This document shows, piece after piece, positions 1-9,387 of a stretch of 60,573 bases of DNA. Both the position numbers and the translations under genes were made by a program. The notes under the pieces were generated by a model. It did not search any database and was not told the origin of the DNA. It saw only the letters and a program-made list of their open reading frames with translations. Position 1 is the stretch's first letter; every line of letters starts with the position of its first letter. Origin of the DNA: Actinomycetota bacterium (GTDB taxonomy: Bacteria; Actinomycetota; Humimicrobiia; Hakubellales; JAMDDV01). Location of the stretch: the NCBI GenBank assembly GCA_023488455.1, contig JAMDDV010000035.1, forward strand, positions 1 to 60,573. The letters run 5' to 3'.

Positions 1-131
1 GAAAATTTCCAATTCCCTGGGGAATATATTCTGCTTCCATAATGATCTCTGTCATACCAATTCTCATAGTATTTATGTTTTTTCAGAAATGGTTTATAAA
101 GGGCATAATTGCTGGCTCCATAAAGGGATAG
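1..131 (+). CDS. Carbohydrate ABC transporter permease, C-terminal end (5' cut by window)
   Basis: Only the last 42 or so codons are present, read in the frame starting at base 3 and stopping at the TAG at 129-131. The product ends in a membrane segment rich in Ile/Val followed by QKWFIKGIIAGSIKG. This is nearly the same ending as the MalG/UgpE-type permease at 10555-11409 (QKWFIRGITAGALKG), which gives the family. It is the inner-membrane subunit of a sugar importer whose other genes lie to the left of the window. The gene converges on the isomerase-like gene that ends at 182. Family confident; substrate unknown. Confidence 0.85.
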   Translation, partial: KFPIPWGIYSASIMISVIPILIVFMFFQKWFIKGIIAGSIKG

Positions 132-181
132 AACCAGTCTCAGGGTAAATTTGATAAAAATCTGAGCGTATTTCAAAGAAG

Positions 182-1594
182 TTAAATATATTCATACTCG
201 ATTCCCATTATCTCAGCAAGCCTTCCAAGATCATCAATCCAATCCCCATAAGCCATAGCAACATGATGGGCAGCACCAGCATGCATCCACTCGTCAAGAA
301 ATTGCGGCAACGGTTTCTTCATCTTATACCAAAAATTTGGAGCCCCAAGAGGTATTGGGTCTCTATCCAAGACCTGACCCACTGATGCCACCATTCGCCA
401 TTTACCTTCTGCAATTGGGCTAATAGTCACCATTGTCATCTCTCCAGGGGGCATTTTTAACTCCAGGGAGATACCTCTTCCACAGCGACCTTCCCACCAG
501 GGATGTCTGCGCAAGGTCACAGATTTAGTGTCATCCTTAAAGAAAGCAAGGTTCATCTGACCACTATGCCCCATCAACATCTGATCCTGTCCAAAATCGT
601 TGCTCCATATTTCTGAGAAAAGCGAATTGCCAGCATATTCATACAGAATCATGCCCGCGAGTGCACTTGGAACATCTCCCTCGCAGGTGACATGAACTCC
701 TTCCTGTAATAAAAGAGAGTTCCCAAGACATGATGTAACACCAATCTCGGGGTTCTTAAACACCGACTGACAGTAAATAGATACAGCATCCAGTCTCTTC
801 TCTTTTACAATGTGCATCATGGCAAGTGCTAATCGCACTGAATTATAGAATTCTTTATCCCTAAACTCACCGCTGACAGTATATTTATGGTGTAACTCTT
901 TACTCAAAGACTGAATTCCCTTTTCATCCACAGCACTGTAAGCTGCTAATACTTCTTGATCTCTAACATTAACCGTTGAAACGCCAAATTTTAGCAACAT
1001 CATGGTAGGGTCGTAATTAAAATCCATCATCCCGGGATAAAGATGACCAATAATCCCAATCCGGGAGCCCCATATCCTCTTTGTGACCTCAATAGCTTTT
1101 AGAATTCTGGTGAAAGTTTCCTTCACATGCTCTTCCCGATAATGACCGGATATTAACCAGTACGGGATCTTATCGCGACTCATTAGATTAGTAACGCCAG
1201 GAACTCCTGTTATTCCGTGGTTAATCATCCACTCATCAAAGTTCATAGTCTGGTGGACAGTTTCTGTTGGTTGCGTATTCCAGAGTATGATTGGCCTGGG
1301 AAACTTCTTAATGTCAAGCAGGATATCATCAGGAGTTGAATAAGTGACCTCTACCAGAATTATCACATCTACGTCCATAGCCTGGAAGTGAAGACGCGCT
1401 TCATGAGATCGCTCAGGAGAATCTATAAGTTTACCCGTTTGACAAATCTCTCCAAACTGGGAAAGATATTCTGTGAGTTCTTTTGCGAAACTTTCTGCCT
1501 TTATTTTCCTATCCGGAAACGAATCCCAATATGATTCTAAAGCAAGAGGCATAAAACCAATTTGAATTCTTCCATCTCCTTTTTTGTATCCCAT
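182..1594 (-). CDS. L-arabinose/L-fucose isomerase-family protein
   Basis: A 470-residue protein of the size of AraA. By eye the metal-ligand pattern of arabinose isomerase is retained: Glu305 (CEGD), Glu328, His343 (GHSG) and the His443/His444 pair (GAAHHVAM) near the C-terminus. Such enzymes interconvert aldoses and ketoses in the cytoplasm using Mn2+. Overall similarity to classical AraA is low, so a different sugar or sugar acid is likely. It lies convergent to a sugar ABC permease tail, consistent with a sugar catabolic locus cut by the window edge. Upstream (1595-1739) is a direct repeat of TAATATGAA at 1656-1664 and 1666-1674, a possible operator. The start ATG at 1594 matches the expected N-terminus. 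Substrate not determined. Confidence 0.75.
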   Translation of the reverse strand: MGYKKGDGRIQIGFMPLALESYWDSFPDRKIKAESFAKELTEYLSQFGEICQTGKLIDSPERSHEARLHFQAMDVDVIILVEVTYSTPDDILLDIKKFPRPIILWNTQPTETVHQTMNFDEWMINHGITGVPGVTNLMSRDKIPYWLISGHYREEHVKETFTRILKAIEVTKRIWGSRIGIIGHLYPGMMDFNYDPTMMLLKFGVSTVNVRDQEVLAAYSAVDEKGIQSLSKELHHKYTVSGEFRDKEFYNSVRLALAMMHIVKEKRLDAVSIYCQSVFKNPEIGVTSCLGNSLLLQEGVHVTCEGDVPSALAGMILYEYAGNSLFSEIWSNDFGQDQMLMGHSGQMNLAFFKDDTKSVTLRRHPWWEGRCGRGISLELKMPPGEMTMVTISPIAEGKWRMVASVGQVLDRDPIPLGAPNFWYKMKKPLPQFLDEWMHAGAAHHVAMAYGDWIDDLGRLAEIMGIEYEYI

Positions 1595-1739
1595 TATCTA
1601 TCCCCCTCAGTATAGACTAAAGCCAATCCTGCTTATATTAAATTAAATGCTGTTTTAATATGAACTAATATGAATTATTTTGTTCTTACAAGAATAAATT
1701 TATCACCATTATTTGTCAACCTTAAAATTTATAAAGTTG

Positions 1740-2528
1740 CTACTTTTCTTCTTTCGATTTACTCTGCCAGGCAGTCATAAATGGCTTAATTAAATCAATT
1801 GGGATTGGAAATATAGTAGTGGAATTGTTTTCAGTGGCTACCTCAGCAAGTGTTTGCAAATACCTGAGCTGCAGAGCTGCAGGGTTCCTGGAGATTATAT
1901 CTGCTGCCATAGCCAGCTTCTCAGCCGCCTGGAATTCACCTTGTGCGTTTATTATTTTTGCCCTTCTTTCCCTTTCCGCTTCAGCCTGACGCGCCATTGC
2001 CCTCTGCATATCCTGAGGTATCTCAACATCTTTTATCTCAACGATTGAAACCTTAATACCCCACGGCTCGGTCTGCTCATCGATAACCTTCTGCAGCTTT
2101 TCATTGAGCATTTCCCTGTGCGCCAACAGCTCATCTAACTCTGACTGCCCTAGAATGCTCCGGAGTGTAGTCTGCGAAATCTGCGTGGTAGCTTGATAAT
2201 AATTCTGAACTGCAACTATCGATTTTGATGGATCAAAAATCCTGAAATAAGCAACTGCATTCACCTTTACCGGTACATTATCGCGGGTGATAATGTCCTG
2301 CGGCGGTATCTCCAGCGTAACCGTCCGCAGCTCAATCCTTATCATCTTATCAATAAACGGGATTATCAGGATTAATCCCGGTCCCTTTGGACCTCTTAAT
2401 CTCCCAAGCCTGAAAATCACTCCCCTCTCGTATTCACGCAATACTTTAACTGCTGATGGAAGCAGAATGAAGAATACAAGAATGAAAGCAACAACCATTA
2501 ATATAATAAAACCCACAAACCCTGTCAT
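1740..2528 (-). CDS. Slipin / stomatin-like SPFH (band 7) membrane protein
   Basis: About 262 residues. An N-terminal hydrophobic segment is followed by the conserved slipin sequence [13 protein letters not shown], a band-7 domain and an Ala/Glu/Arg-rich helix ([12 protein letters not shown]) typical of oligomerising SPFH proteins. These form ring scaffolds on the membrane. It follows the NfeD protease gene directly, the standard NfeD-slipin pair, in which the protease cleaves the hydrophobic C-terminus of the slipin in archaeal homologues. I place the start at the ATG at 2528 rather than the in-frame ATG at 2537. The AAGGAGG ribosome-binding site touches the upstream ATG but is 9 bases from 2528, just past the NfeD stop. 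Confidence 0.93.
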   Translation of the reverse strand: MTGFVGFIILMVVAFILVFFILLPSAVKVLREYERGVIFRLGRLRGPKGPGLILIIPFIDKMIRIELRTVTLEIPPQDIITRDNVPVKVNAVAYFRIFDPSKSIVAVQNYYQATTQISQTTLRSILGQSELDELLAHREMLNEKLQKVIDEQTEPWGIKVSIVEIKDVEIPQDMQRAMARQAEAERERRAKIINAQGEFQAAEKLAMAADIISRNPAALQLRYLQTLAEVATENNSTTIFPIPIDLIKPFMTAWQSKSKEEK

Positions 2529-2529
2529 T

Positions 2530-3864
2530 TTAACCATCCTCCTTATTTTTGTTTAATTTACCTACTATTAGCTTAAGACCATTGACCTTTTTAACCACCA
2601 CCTTTTCTCCTCTTAATATATTTTCTCCATCAGATATAGCCCCCCAGAGCTCGCCCTGAACGAAAACCAATCCTTCTGGATCTAAGTCCTCTCTAACCTC
2701 TCCTACCTCACCGATAATCCCTTCCTGTCCTGTTGTTGGCTTTGCCCTGTGCGCTTTATATACCGCCCTAACTGCAAAAAAGAAAAAAGCCGCAGTAGCA
2801 AGTGCCATGCCCACAATCAAGCCAGGAGCCACCTGTAAATAAGGTATCGGAGAATTAATTAACATCAACGAACCGAAGATCATGGAAATTATGCCCCCTG
2901 CTGTCAATATGCCGTGCGTTGGAACAAAAATATCTGCTATGAAAAGTATCACTGCAAGTATTATAAGCGCTAACCCTGCGATGTTAACAGGGAGGACCTG
3001 AAAGGAATACAGAGCCAGTATTAAACAGATAGCTCCTCCTATGCCCGAAAACCCAAGGCCCGGGCTTGCGAACTCATAAATTATTCCGTAAATTCCAAAC
3101 AGCATGAGCAGATATGCTATATTTGGATCCGCGAGAACGTGCAAAAGCCTCAACGCAAGCGACATTTCAATCTCCACGACATCTGCGTTTGCAGTTCTCA
3201 AGACAAATTTATTACCTCCTTGAACAACTTCACGACCATCTAATTTTGAAAGCAGGTCATTTAAATCATCGGCGATGATATCAATCACATCTTTCCCCAG
3301 AGCTTCCTCTGATGTCAAAGATATACTTTCTCTTATAAAGTCTTCAACGATTTCAGAATTTCTATTTCTGATCTTGGCTAAATTTTTTAAATAGGATATC
3401 GCATCGTTCGTTATTTTCTGGTCCATCTCCTTCGAAACTTCACCAGAGAAAGAGACCGGATGTGCCGCACCAATAGATGTTGCAGGGGCCATCGCGCTAA
3501 TCGTCGAAGCATAGCTTATAAAAGTCCCTGCTGAAGCTGCCCTTGCTCCTATCGGATAAACATAAACGATAACCGGTACTTTAGCATCAATGATTTTCTG
3601 AATAATCGTCCTCATGGAAGCATCAAGACCACCGGGTGTATCCATCTCCATAACTATGGCCTGAGCATTAATCTCCGCTGCTCTATCTATTGAATTTCCC
3701 ACAAAAATAGCAATTGCAGGATCGATAACTCCTGTTATATTCACTAAGACCACCCTGGATTCAGGTTGATCAGCCAGTGCGTTATCGGGTGATAAAAAGG
3801 AGATCAGTAAAGCGCAAAAGAACAAAAATAAAAATATTTTTACTAATTTCAATGCATGCTCCAC
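2530..3864 (-). CDS. NfeD-family membrane serine protease (ClpP-class, long form)
   Basis: 444 residues: a signal/anchor segment (about 8-30), a ClpP/crotonase-fold protease domain, four or five membrane segments (about 220-360) and a C-terminal soluble NfeD OB-fold domain ([21 protein letters not shown]). The serine of the Ser-Lys dyad is Ser111 in RAASAGTF, and a lysine near residue 150 could be its partner. EMDTPGG and GAAHPV are typical of the long NfeD type. The known role is cleavage of the partner slipin and membrane quality control. It is the first gene of a two-gene operon with the slipin, and its 3' end carries the slipin ribosome-binding site. Confidence 0.93.
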   Translation of the reverse strand: MEHALKLVKIFLFLFFCALLISFLSPDNALADQPESRVVLVNITGVIDPAIAIFVGNSIDRAAEINAQAIVMEMDTPGGLDASMRTIIQKIIDAKVPVIVYVYPIGARAASAGTFISYASTISAMAPATSIGAAHPVSFSGEVSKEMDQKITNDAISYLKNLAKIRNRNSEIVEDFIRESISLTSEEALGKDVIDIIADDLNDLLSKLDGREVVQGGNKFVLRTANADVVEIEMSLALRLLHVLADPNIAYLLMLFGIYGIIYEFASPGLGFSGIGGAICLILALYSFQVLPVNIAGLALIILAVILFIADIFVPTHGILTAGGIISMIFGSLMLINSPIPYLQVAPGLIVGMALATAAFFFFAVRAVYKAHRAKPTTGQEGIIGEVGEVREDLDPEGLVFVQGELWGAISDGENILRGEKVVVKKVNGLKLIVGKLNKNKEDG

Positions 3865-3924
3865 TCAATCAAGCTAATTATAACACCCAGGAGCATGCAC
3901 ATTCATTACAGCGAATAAGATTGG

Positions 3925-4683
3925 CTACGTTAAAATTTTCAAGTTCTCAATAAATTCTTTACTTGTGGATGAATATCCAATATTCCATTCAATAAATTTA
4001 ATGGAATATTGGGTTATAAGGAGGTCTTTTTCAGTTTCCGGAAACTCACAGCTTAAAGTACAATCACGCAGCAAGATTATCCGATAATTTCTATAGAAAG
4101 CATCAACCAACGTCTCACGCAAACAGATATTACCATCAAAGCCAACACAAATCAGGTTTTTCGCGCCGAGATTTCTAAATAGTGAATCTAAACAGGTCTC
4201 AAAAAATCCAGAATACATCTGTTTTTTAACCAGGTATTCACCACTCTTAGGCTTCATTGCCTTAGAGAATTCAATACTTACCTCTCCGGGTTTAAACTCG
4301 GATGTAATATCTATCATATACGACCTTTTCATACACTTAGCAAACTCACTCTCTTTAGAATTTATTCCCGGATCATAGTTAGTCACGTAAGCTATTTTCA
4401 TCTTTGCCTTCCGGGCTGCCTCAAGTGCAGGTGATATATTTTTGTTTACAACTTCCTTTTCAAGCTGAAACATCTTTTTTGTTAAAAGTGGTGGACGAAT
4501 GGGCTCCGGCTCTCCCCTGGAATATCCAAGTCCATACACGTCGATTAAAAAAAATACGGTTTCATTAAGGTCCAATTCTAAATTTTCATACCTGTAGCCA
4601 AACGATCTATGATCATAGCTGCCATCGGCCTCTATACCAGTTGAATAATATCTTGCTGGAAGGAATATCTTTCTAGCATTCAT
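3925..4683 (-). CDS. Isochorismatase-like cysteine hydrolase
   Basis: About 252 residues. Counting from the ATG at 4683, the catalytic triad of the family is visible: Asp48 (FFLIDVY), Lys153 or 154 (LVKKQMYSG) and Cys187 (GNICLRETLVDAF). Members hydrolyse amide or ester bonds (nicotinamide, N-carbamoylsarcosine, ureidoacrylate, isochorismate). A TTG at 4695 would overlap the stop of the upstream dehydrogenase, but the ATG at 4683 has GAGGT at a good distance and is preferred. The N-terminal extension of about 40 residues before the first strand is longer than usual. It is co-transcribed with the Fe-alcohol dehydrogenase in cluster 1 and may release ammonia or an acid from the substrate. Substrate unknown. 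Confidence 0.85.
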   Translation of the reverse strand: MNARKIFLPARYYSTGIEADGSYDHRSFGYRYENLELDLNETVFFLIDVYGLGYSRGEPEPIRPPLLTKKMFQLEKEVVNKNISPALEAARKAKMKIAYVTNYDPGINSKESEFAKCMKRSYMIDITSEFKPGEVSIEFSKAMKPKSGEYLVKKQMYSGFFETCLDSLFRNLGAKNLICVGFDGNICLRETLVDAFYRNYRIILLRDCTLSCEFPETEKDLLITQYSIKFIEWNIGYSSTSKEFIENLKILT

Positions 4684-4691
4684 AAGATACC

Positions 4692-5882
4692 TCAATCAAT
4701 GCTTTCGTAATCATCTCCATATATTTTTTTATACAGCTCCACAATCTCACTGGGTTGCGGAACTACTGGGTTGTTGTTTGGGCTGCCACTTGCAATAGCA
4801 TCTTTTGACATCTGCTCTACGACTTCATTAAATTTTGATTCATCTATCCCAGCACTCTTCATTTTTGGAATTCCAAGCTCAAGACAGAGATCTTTAACAA
4901 GATCTGATGCTTCCGATGATGCCTCTGCTTCAGAAGAATCGGCAAGATTTTCATTAAGAGCCCTGGCTATTGCCGCGAACTTTGCTGGCAAAGACTTATA
5001 TGAATATTTCATGACAAAGGGTAAAAGAAGAGCATTTGCCATTCCGTGTGGAATATGAAAATAGGCACCAATTGGCCTTGCCATCCCGTGAACCAATGCT
5101 ACCGATGAGTTCCCAAATGAAAGTCCTGCTTCCAATGAACCCAGCATAACCTGTTCTTTGGCTTGTTCATCTTCAGGGTTTTTGTAGGAAATTAGAAGAA
5201 ATTTTCCAATTCTTTTAATTGCTGATATTGCAAGATTTTCAGAGATAGGATTTGATTTCTTTGATATGTAAGACTCTATAGCATGAGTTAACGCATCTAT
5301 ACCTGTGCAAGCCGTAACGCTCTTTGGCATCGTATATGTTAACTCCGGATCCACCAAAGCCGCCTCAGGTATAATTTTTCTACTTGCGATGAGCATCTTA
5401 ACATTCGTAGCCACAGAAGTGATTATAGTAAACCTCGTAACCTCACTACCAGTACCAGCTGTAGTTGGGACAGCAATCAACGGCAGCTTATCCTTTGATA
5501 CCCCCTCGATACCAATGTAGTCATTTATTTCACCTTTATTTGTTGCTAGCACGCAAATAGCCTTCGCGCAATCTATTGCGCTGCCACCACCGACCGAAAC
5601 TACAAGTTCTGGCTTGAACTCATTAACGCAGATAAGTCCCTTATTAACCTGGATATCTGTTGGTTCGCTATCAATTTCATCAAATATTGATATGTTTATT
5701 TTAGCTAAACAAATAAGATTTATTATTCTATTGAAGAAATCTGTGCCTGAGATCCATCTATCGGTAATCACCAATACTTTACTTGCATCAAAATTTTTTA
5801 TGTAACCTGGCAATTTCTCCACTATTCCCGCACCAAAAGATACAATGCGTGGCATTATGAATTCAAAACTATTTACGGACAT
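4692..5882 (-). CDS. Iron-containing alcohol dehydrogenase (family III)
   Basis: 396 residues, standard length. The NAD-binding GGGSAID motif (98-104) and the ligands Asp196, His200, His265 and His279 of FucO-like enzymes are all present (GIDALTHAIE, VHGMARP, PHGMAN). The histidine usually found four residues after His265 is Arg269, as in one clostridial subfamily. The enzyme would interconvert a sugar alcohol or aldehyde with a ketone or alcohol using NAD(P). It heads a two-gene operon with the hydrolase at 3925 and diverges from the FGGY kinase at 5980. The operator-like site at 5903-5918 lies just upstream of its start. Confidence 0.93.
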   Translation of the reverse strand: MSVNSFEFIMPRIVSFGAGIVEKLPGYIKNFDASKVLVITDRWISGTDFFNRIINLICLAKINISIFDEIDSEPTDIQVNKGLICVNEFKPELVVSVGGGSAIDCAKAICVLATNKGEINDYIGIEGVSKDKLPLIAVPTTAGTGSEVTRFTIITSVATNVKMLIASRKIIPEAALVDPELTYTMPKSVTACTGIDALTHAIESYISKKSNPISENLAISAIKRIGKFLLISYKNPEDEQAKEQVMLGSLEAGLSFGNSSVALVHGMARPIGAYFHIPHGMANALLLPFVMKYSYKSLPAKFAAIARALNENLADSSEAEASSEASDLVKDLCLELGIPKMKSAGIDESKFNEVVEQMSKDAIASGSPNNNPVVPQPSEIVELYKKIYGDDYESID

Positions 5883-5902
5883 TGTTACTCCCTATTAAAA
5901 TT

Positions 5903-5918
5903 TGTGTAATGACGCACA
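5903..5918. promoter_or_regulatory. Candidate SorC-type operator, site 1
   Basis: TGTGTAATGACGCACA, an imperfect palindrome (GTG..CAC), lies between the divergent dehydrogenase and FGGY kinase genes. It matches sites at 13858 and 15408. On the minus strand a TAAAAT-like -10 element lies 10 bases upstream, placing the site at the start of the dehydrogenase transcript, where a repressor would act. Confidence 0.5.
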
Positions 5919-5979
5919 TATTGAAAATATTTTATTTCTCACATAGAATAAAGTAAAGTTAAATTAACAAAATCAAAGA

Positions 5980-7560
5980 GTGAAAAGTTTATTTTTTATT
6001 GGTATAGACATTGGCACCTCAAATTGCAAAGTAGTTATATACACTATAAGTGGAAAATGCATTGCCGGGGAAAACAGGGAATACAATTTTCCTCAAGTTG
6101 ACCCAGACCATCCTGAAATTCTGGAGATCGATCCCGAAGAACTCTGGAAAAGGGTTTGCCAATGCACTAAAGCTGTAATCAGGAAAGCTGAAAAAATTGA
6201 TAGTTTTAATAGGACAAATATTGTTTCTGTAGGTATATCGGGAGTCGGCGAAACAATCTGCGCTTTAGGTAGAGATTTTAAACCCCTCTATAACTTTATT
6301 GAAAGCGACGATGGAAGAGATGGCTATTATCAACCTCAAATAACATTGATTACTTCTAAATTTACCGATTTAGAGCTCATGAAAATTACTGGAATGGATC
6401 TATCAGGTCGTCAATCCGTGATGAAAATATTATGGTTTAAACAAAACCTGCCAAAAATATACGAAAAAGTCCATAAATTTGCATGTCTTACAGATTATAT
6501 AAATTTCAAGCTTACAGGTAATCTTTACACTGACTACACAATGGCGGCCAGAACGATGCTTTTTGATGTGAAACTGAAAAATTGGTCACATCGCCTGTGC
6601 ATGGCTTTTGATATAGACATCAACCTTCTTTCGGAGGCAAAACCCTCAGATGCACATATTGGAGATGTCACGCCACAAGCCTCTAAAGAAACTGGGATAC
6701 CTTCTGATGCATCTGTTTGTGCAGGCGGGATGGACCAAAATTGTGCCGCACTGGGTGCAGGTGTTTTTAAGAAAGGACCTGCTTTTGATGGGCTTGGAAC
6801 CGTAGAATGTTTTGGCCTTGTGTCTGACGAACAAATTGTTACCCACGATACTATCAGAAAAAAACTGGTCAGCTATCCTCACATTTCTGGAAAATATTTC
6901 AATTACGGCTCGCACAGTTCTGCAGGTTTATCAATCAGATGGGCAAGAGATGTTTTTTCTAAAAAATTAACTGCTGATAACAATAAAGGGAGTGAAGCAT
7001 TTAAGATTTTAATAAAACTTGCACAAAGTTCGAAGCCTGGAGCAAAAGGGATATTTTTTCTTCCACATCTAAGAGGCAGCGGTTCTGCCGTCGAGCCCGC
7101 CAGAGATCCCTCGTCCAGCGGTGCTTTTGTTGGGATCAGGTGGGGCTCAAATACTTGCGACCTTGCAAGAGCGGTCGTTGAAGGAACAATATTTGAAGGA
7201 ATGCTCTTGCAGGAAGCAGTTGAGCAAAATTTTGGCAAATGTGACGAGATAAGAGTGACAGGCGGACTGGCACAATCCGACTTTTACTGTCAACTGAAAT
7301 CATCGGCATCAAACAGATCAGTTAAGGTTCCTTATAACCTGGAGTCGGGAACGCTTGGAGCTGCTATTCTTGCTGCAATTTGCAGCGAAGAATTTTCCTC
7401 AATTGGTGAAGCAGCTGATTCCATGATTTCAATCTCCAAAACGATCGAGCCTGATGCTGATCTTTCAAACTTTTTTCAGGAAAGACTGAAGCTATACAGA
7501 GAACTTTATCCGACATTACTGAATGTGAGCAGAAAGCTATACTCTATCAGAACTGAGTAA
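5980..7560 (+). CDS. FGGY-family carbohydrate kinase
   Basis: 526 residues with the ASKHA fold. The phosphate-binding DIGTSNCK is at 10-17, the probable catalytic base is Asp252 (CAGGMDQN) and the adenosine motif GGLAQSDF is near 428. Relatives phosphorylate xylulose, glycerol, gluconate, fuculose or erythritol in the cytoplasm. The start is GTG with a weak AAAGAG upstream. It is divergent from the Fe-dehydrogenase and its stop is adjacent to the stop of the class II aldolase gene, so phosphorylated product is probably passed to that aldolase. The sugar cannot be named; a polyol or ketose is likely. Confidence 0.92.
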   Translation: MKSLFFIGIDIGTSNCKVVIYTISGKCIAGENREYNFPQVDPDHPEILEIDPEELWKRVCQCTKAVIRKAEKIDSFNRTNIVSVGISGVGETICALGRDFKPLYNFIESDDGRDGYYQPQITLITSKFTDLELMKITGMDLSGRQSVMKILWFKQNLPKIYEKVHKFACLTDYINFKLTGNLYTDYTMAARTMLFDVKLKNWSHRLCMAFDIDINLLSEAKPSDAHIGDVTPQASKETGIPSDASVCAGGMDQNCAALGAGVFKKGPAFDGLGTVECFGLVSDEQIVTHDTIRKKLVSYPHISGKYFNYGSHSSAGLSIRWARDVFSKKLTADNNKGSEAFKILIKLAQSSKPGAKGIFFLPHLRGSGSAVEPARDPSSSGAFVGIRWGSNTCDLARAVVEGTIFEGMLLQEAVEQNFGKCDEIRVTGGLAQSDFYCQLKSSASNRSVKVPYNLESGTLGAAILAAICSEEFSSIGEAADSMISISKTIEPDADLSNFFQERLKLYRELYPTLLNVSRKLYSIRTE

Positions 7561-8223
7561 TCATCCTAAAGACCCTTTTGAGAGCAGCGCATAAGCATTA
7601 ACGTCTATAGATTCGAGTAAAGAGAAAGCTCTGAAGATATTAACTTCTGCAACTATTAATCCATGCCCTGGAAGTATTACTGCAAGTGCTTGAGGATCAG
7701 AACCAGAATCTCTTTTTTTAAAAATTTTAATTATGTCTTCATTCTGTTCGGGTGATAGATCCTTAAAATCTGGATTCCCTTTTTCAACTGTTCTACACAT
7801 TCTTGCGGCCATCATGTGCGTTATAGCCGGAATTTCTCCATACCTAACTTCACATGCTATTACGTTTTGAGGATGTGCATGAATAATACCGTTGACCCAG
7901 GAAAATTCATGAAAAATCCTTAGGTGTAGATCGCTCTCTCTTGACAAATTCGATAATTCTCCTTTTATCAACTCTCCGCTTTCATTCATTACAATTATAT
8001 TCTCGGGTGATAGTCGCCAGTGAAAATATTCTCCTGAAAATCGAGGCGTTATATATATATTATTTTCATGACGAATACTCGAATTCCCACCGCATGAATC
8101 AGTTAGCTTTCTATCAAAAATAAGCCTGGTTATCTCAACAAGCTTTGCAGCCGGCTCACTTATTTCAAAATCATTATATGGAAATTTGATAAACCTCTTT
8201 AAACTGTTTTTTTTATTTCTCAT
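7561..8223 (-). CDS. Class II aldolase/adducin-family protein
   Basis: 220 residues, typical of FucA/AraD/MtnB. The zinc triad is His115-x-His117 (HAHP) and His187 (GHGL), and the catalytic acid is Glu96 (SRESDLH). CGGNSSIR near residues 44-51 matches the phosphate-binding GNxS motif. Members split a phosphorylated ketose into dihydroxyacetone phosphate and an aldehyde, or epimerise pentulose phosphates. It is the last gene of the minus-strand operon that begins with the binding protein at 13830. With the FGGY kinase and the Fe-dehydrogenase it resembles the kinase/aldolase/dehydrogenase logic of deoxysugar degradation. The exact substrate is unknown. Confidence 0.92.
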   Translation of the reverse strand: MRNKKNSLKRFIKFPYNDFEISEPAAKLVEITRLIFDRKLTDSCGGNSSIRHENNIYITPRFSGEYFHWRLSPENIIVMNESGELIKGELSNLSRESDLHLRIFHEFSWVNGIIHAHPQNVIACEVRYGEIPAITHMMAARMCRTVEKGNPDFKDLSPEQNEDIIKIFKKRDSGSDPQALAVILPGHGLIVAEVNIFRAFSLLESIDVNAYALLSKGSLG

Positions 8224-8230
8224 TTACTTT

Positions 8231-9367
8231 TTAAACCCCTTGTTCAGATCGGTCTATTATCTCCATAACTTGTTCCATTATTTTCAGGGCCTGTCCCAAT
8301 CCACCAACTTTTATCTGGATAGATAATCCACTGTAAGGGAGTTCTTTCAAGAGTAATTTCACATCTTCCTCCATCCCGGTTTCAAGAAAAATATGCAAAC
8401 ATTTTGTTTCCAAAACCTCTCTAAACTTCTCAATGAACTCAACGGGTCGAGGACCAGCAAGATCCATAAAAATTTCAATAACCGAAACATTTTCAATCCT
8501 CAATAGATAAGGAAGTGACAATAAAGCAGAGCTATGAAGGTGATAAAACGGGAAGTCAAAAGCTTCAGCCACTCTCTCATCAACATTGACTAAAAAATCT
8601 TCATAAATCTTAGGTGACAATAACGAGACAGCATCCTCCTGGATCCAACCACATCGCTTTGAAGCCCAAATATTTCTGAAGAAGCTTCCATACCCGCCTT
8701 CAAACTCAGGAATGAGTTCTGCTTGTTTTAAAGCAACATACGCGCTCAAATCAGCTAACTTCAGAGCAAGCTCACTGATGAGGTCAGGAACATCGTAAAA
8801 TTTATACACCATCGTTTCGCCAAAAATTACAGAAAGCAGATCGGCGGGACCTCGCAGGAGTGATGAAGAAACGGGGAAAAGACCATCAGAATGATCTGCT
8901 AAAAAAGACGTGAACTCTAAATATTTATCAAGCCAACCTTTATTTATCTCTATATCGCGAGTCTTGATAATTCTATCTGTTTTCTCGGTTGACATAGCGC
9001 GGGAGGTTCCCGTAATTTCAGAAATCTCTATCCTGCTGCCAATAATTGCTTCCAGCCATGGAACACCCCATAATGGAGCTGCAGTCCAGATAGCATCTCC
9101 TGGACAGGAATTTGTAAGTTCAGCTAACATTTGATAATCAGACAAATATTCTGATGGATTAATATCGGATGGTTTTAAATCTCTTAAACCCTTTAACTTC
9201 GATGCACTCGGATACCGATTAAAGAAAAAATAATCACCGACAAAAAAACTTATAAGTGGCCTGTTAACTTCTCTTCTGGACAAAAAATCTTTATGTCTCT
9301 TTATTTTTTCATCAAACTTGTACTTATTTCTATAATATTTGCTTTCAGATAAACCGATTTTATCCAT
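8231..9367 (-). CDS. Uroporphyrinogen decarboxylase (URO-D) superfamily protein lacking the Zn motif
   Basis: About 378 residues with a URO-D-like barrel, but diverged from its neighbour at 9388. Where methyltransferase-type members have H-x-C, this protein reads HLHSS and no matching Cys follows. Zinc-dependent methyl transfer through the usual ligands is therefore doubtful. The ATG at 9367 is preferred because GGAGG lies 5 bases upstream of it; an in-frame ATG at 9379 overlaps that site. It sits between a Zn-motif URO-D gene and the class II aldolase in one operon. It could bind the corrinoid protein, be a partner subunit, or act on a different substrate. It is not a haem pathway decarboxylase on context. 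Confidence 0.8.
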   Translation of the reverse strand: MDKIGLSESKYYRNKYKFDEKIKRHKDFLSRREVNRPLISFFVGDYFFFNRYPSASKLKGLRDLKPSDINPSEYLSDYQMLAELTNSCPGDAIWTAAPLWGVPWLEAIIGSRIEISEITGTSRAMSTEKTDRIIKTRDIEINKGWLDKYLEFTSFLADHSDGLFPVSSSLLRGPADLLSVIFGETMVYKFYDVPDLISELALKLADLSAYVALKQAELIPEFEGGYGSFFRNIWASKRCGWIQEDAVSLLSPKIYEDFLVNVDERVAEAFDFPFYHLHSSALLSLPYLLRIENVSVIEIFMDLAGPRPVEFIEKFREVLETKCLHIFLETGMEEDVKLLLKELPYSGLSIQIKVGGLGQALKIMEQVMEIIDRSEQGV

Positions 9368-9387
9368 CCGTTCCTCCATTAATTAAC

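Noticed and set aside
132..181. Terminator between the convergent permease tail and isomerase gene
   Set aside because: Only a 5-base CTCAG/CTGAG pairing was found, too weak to call.
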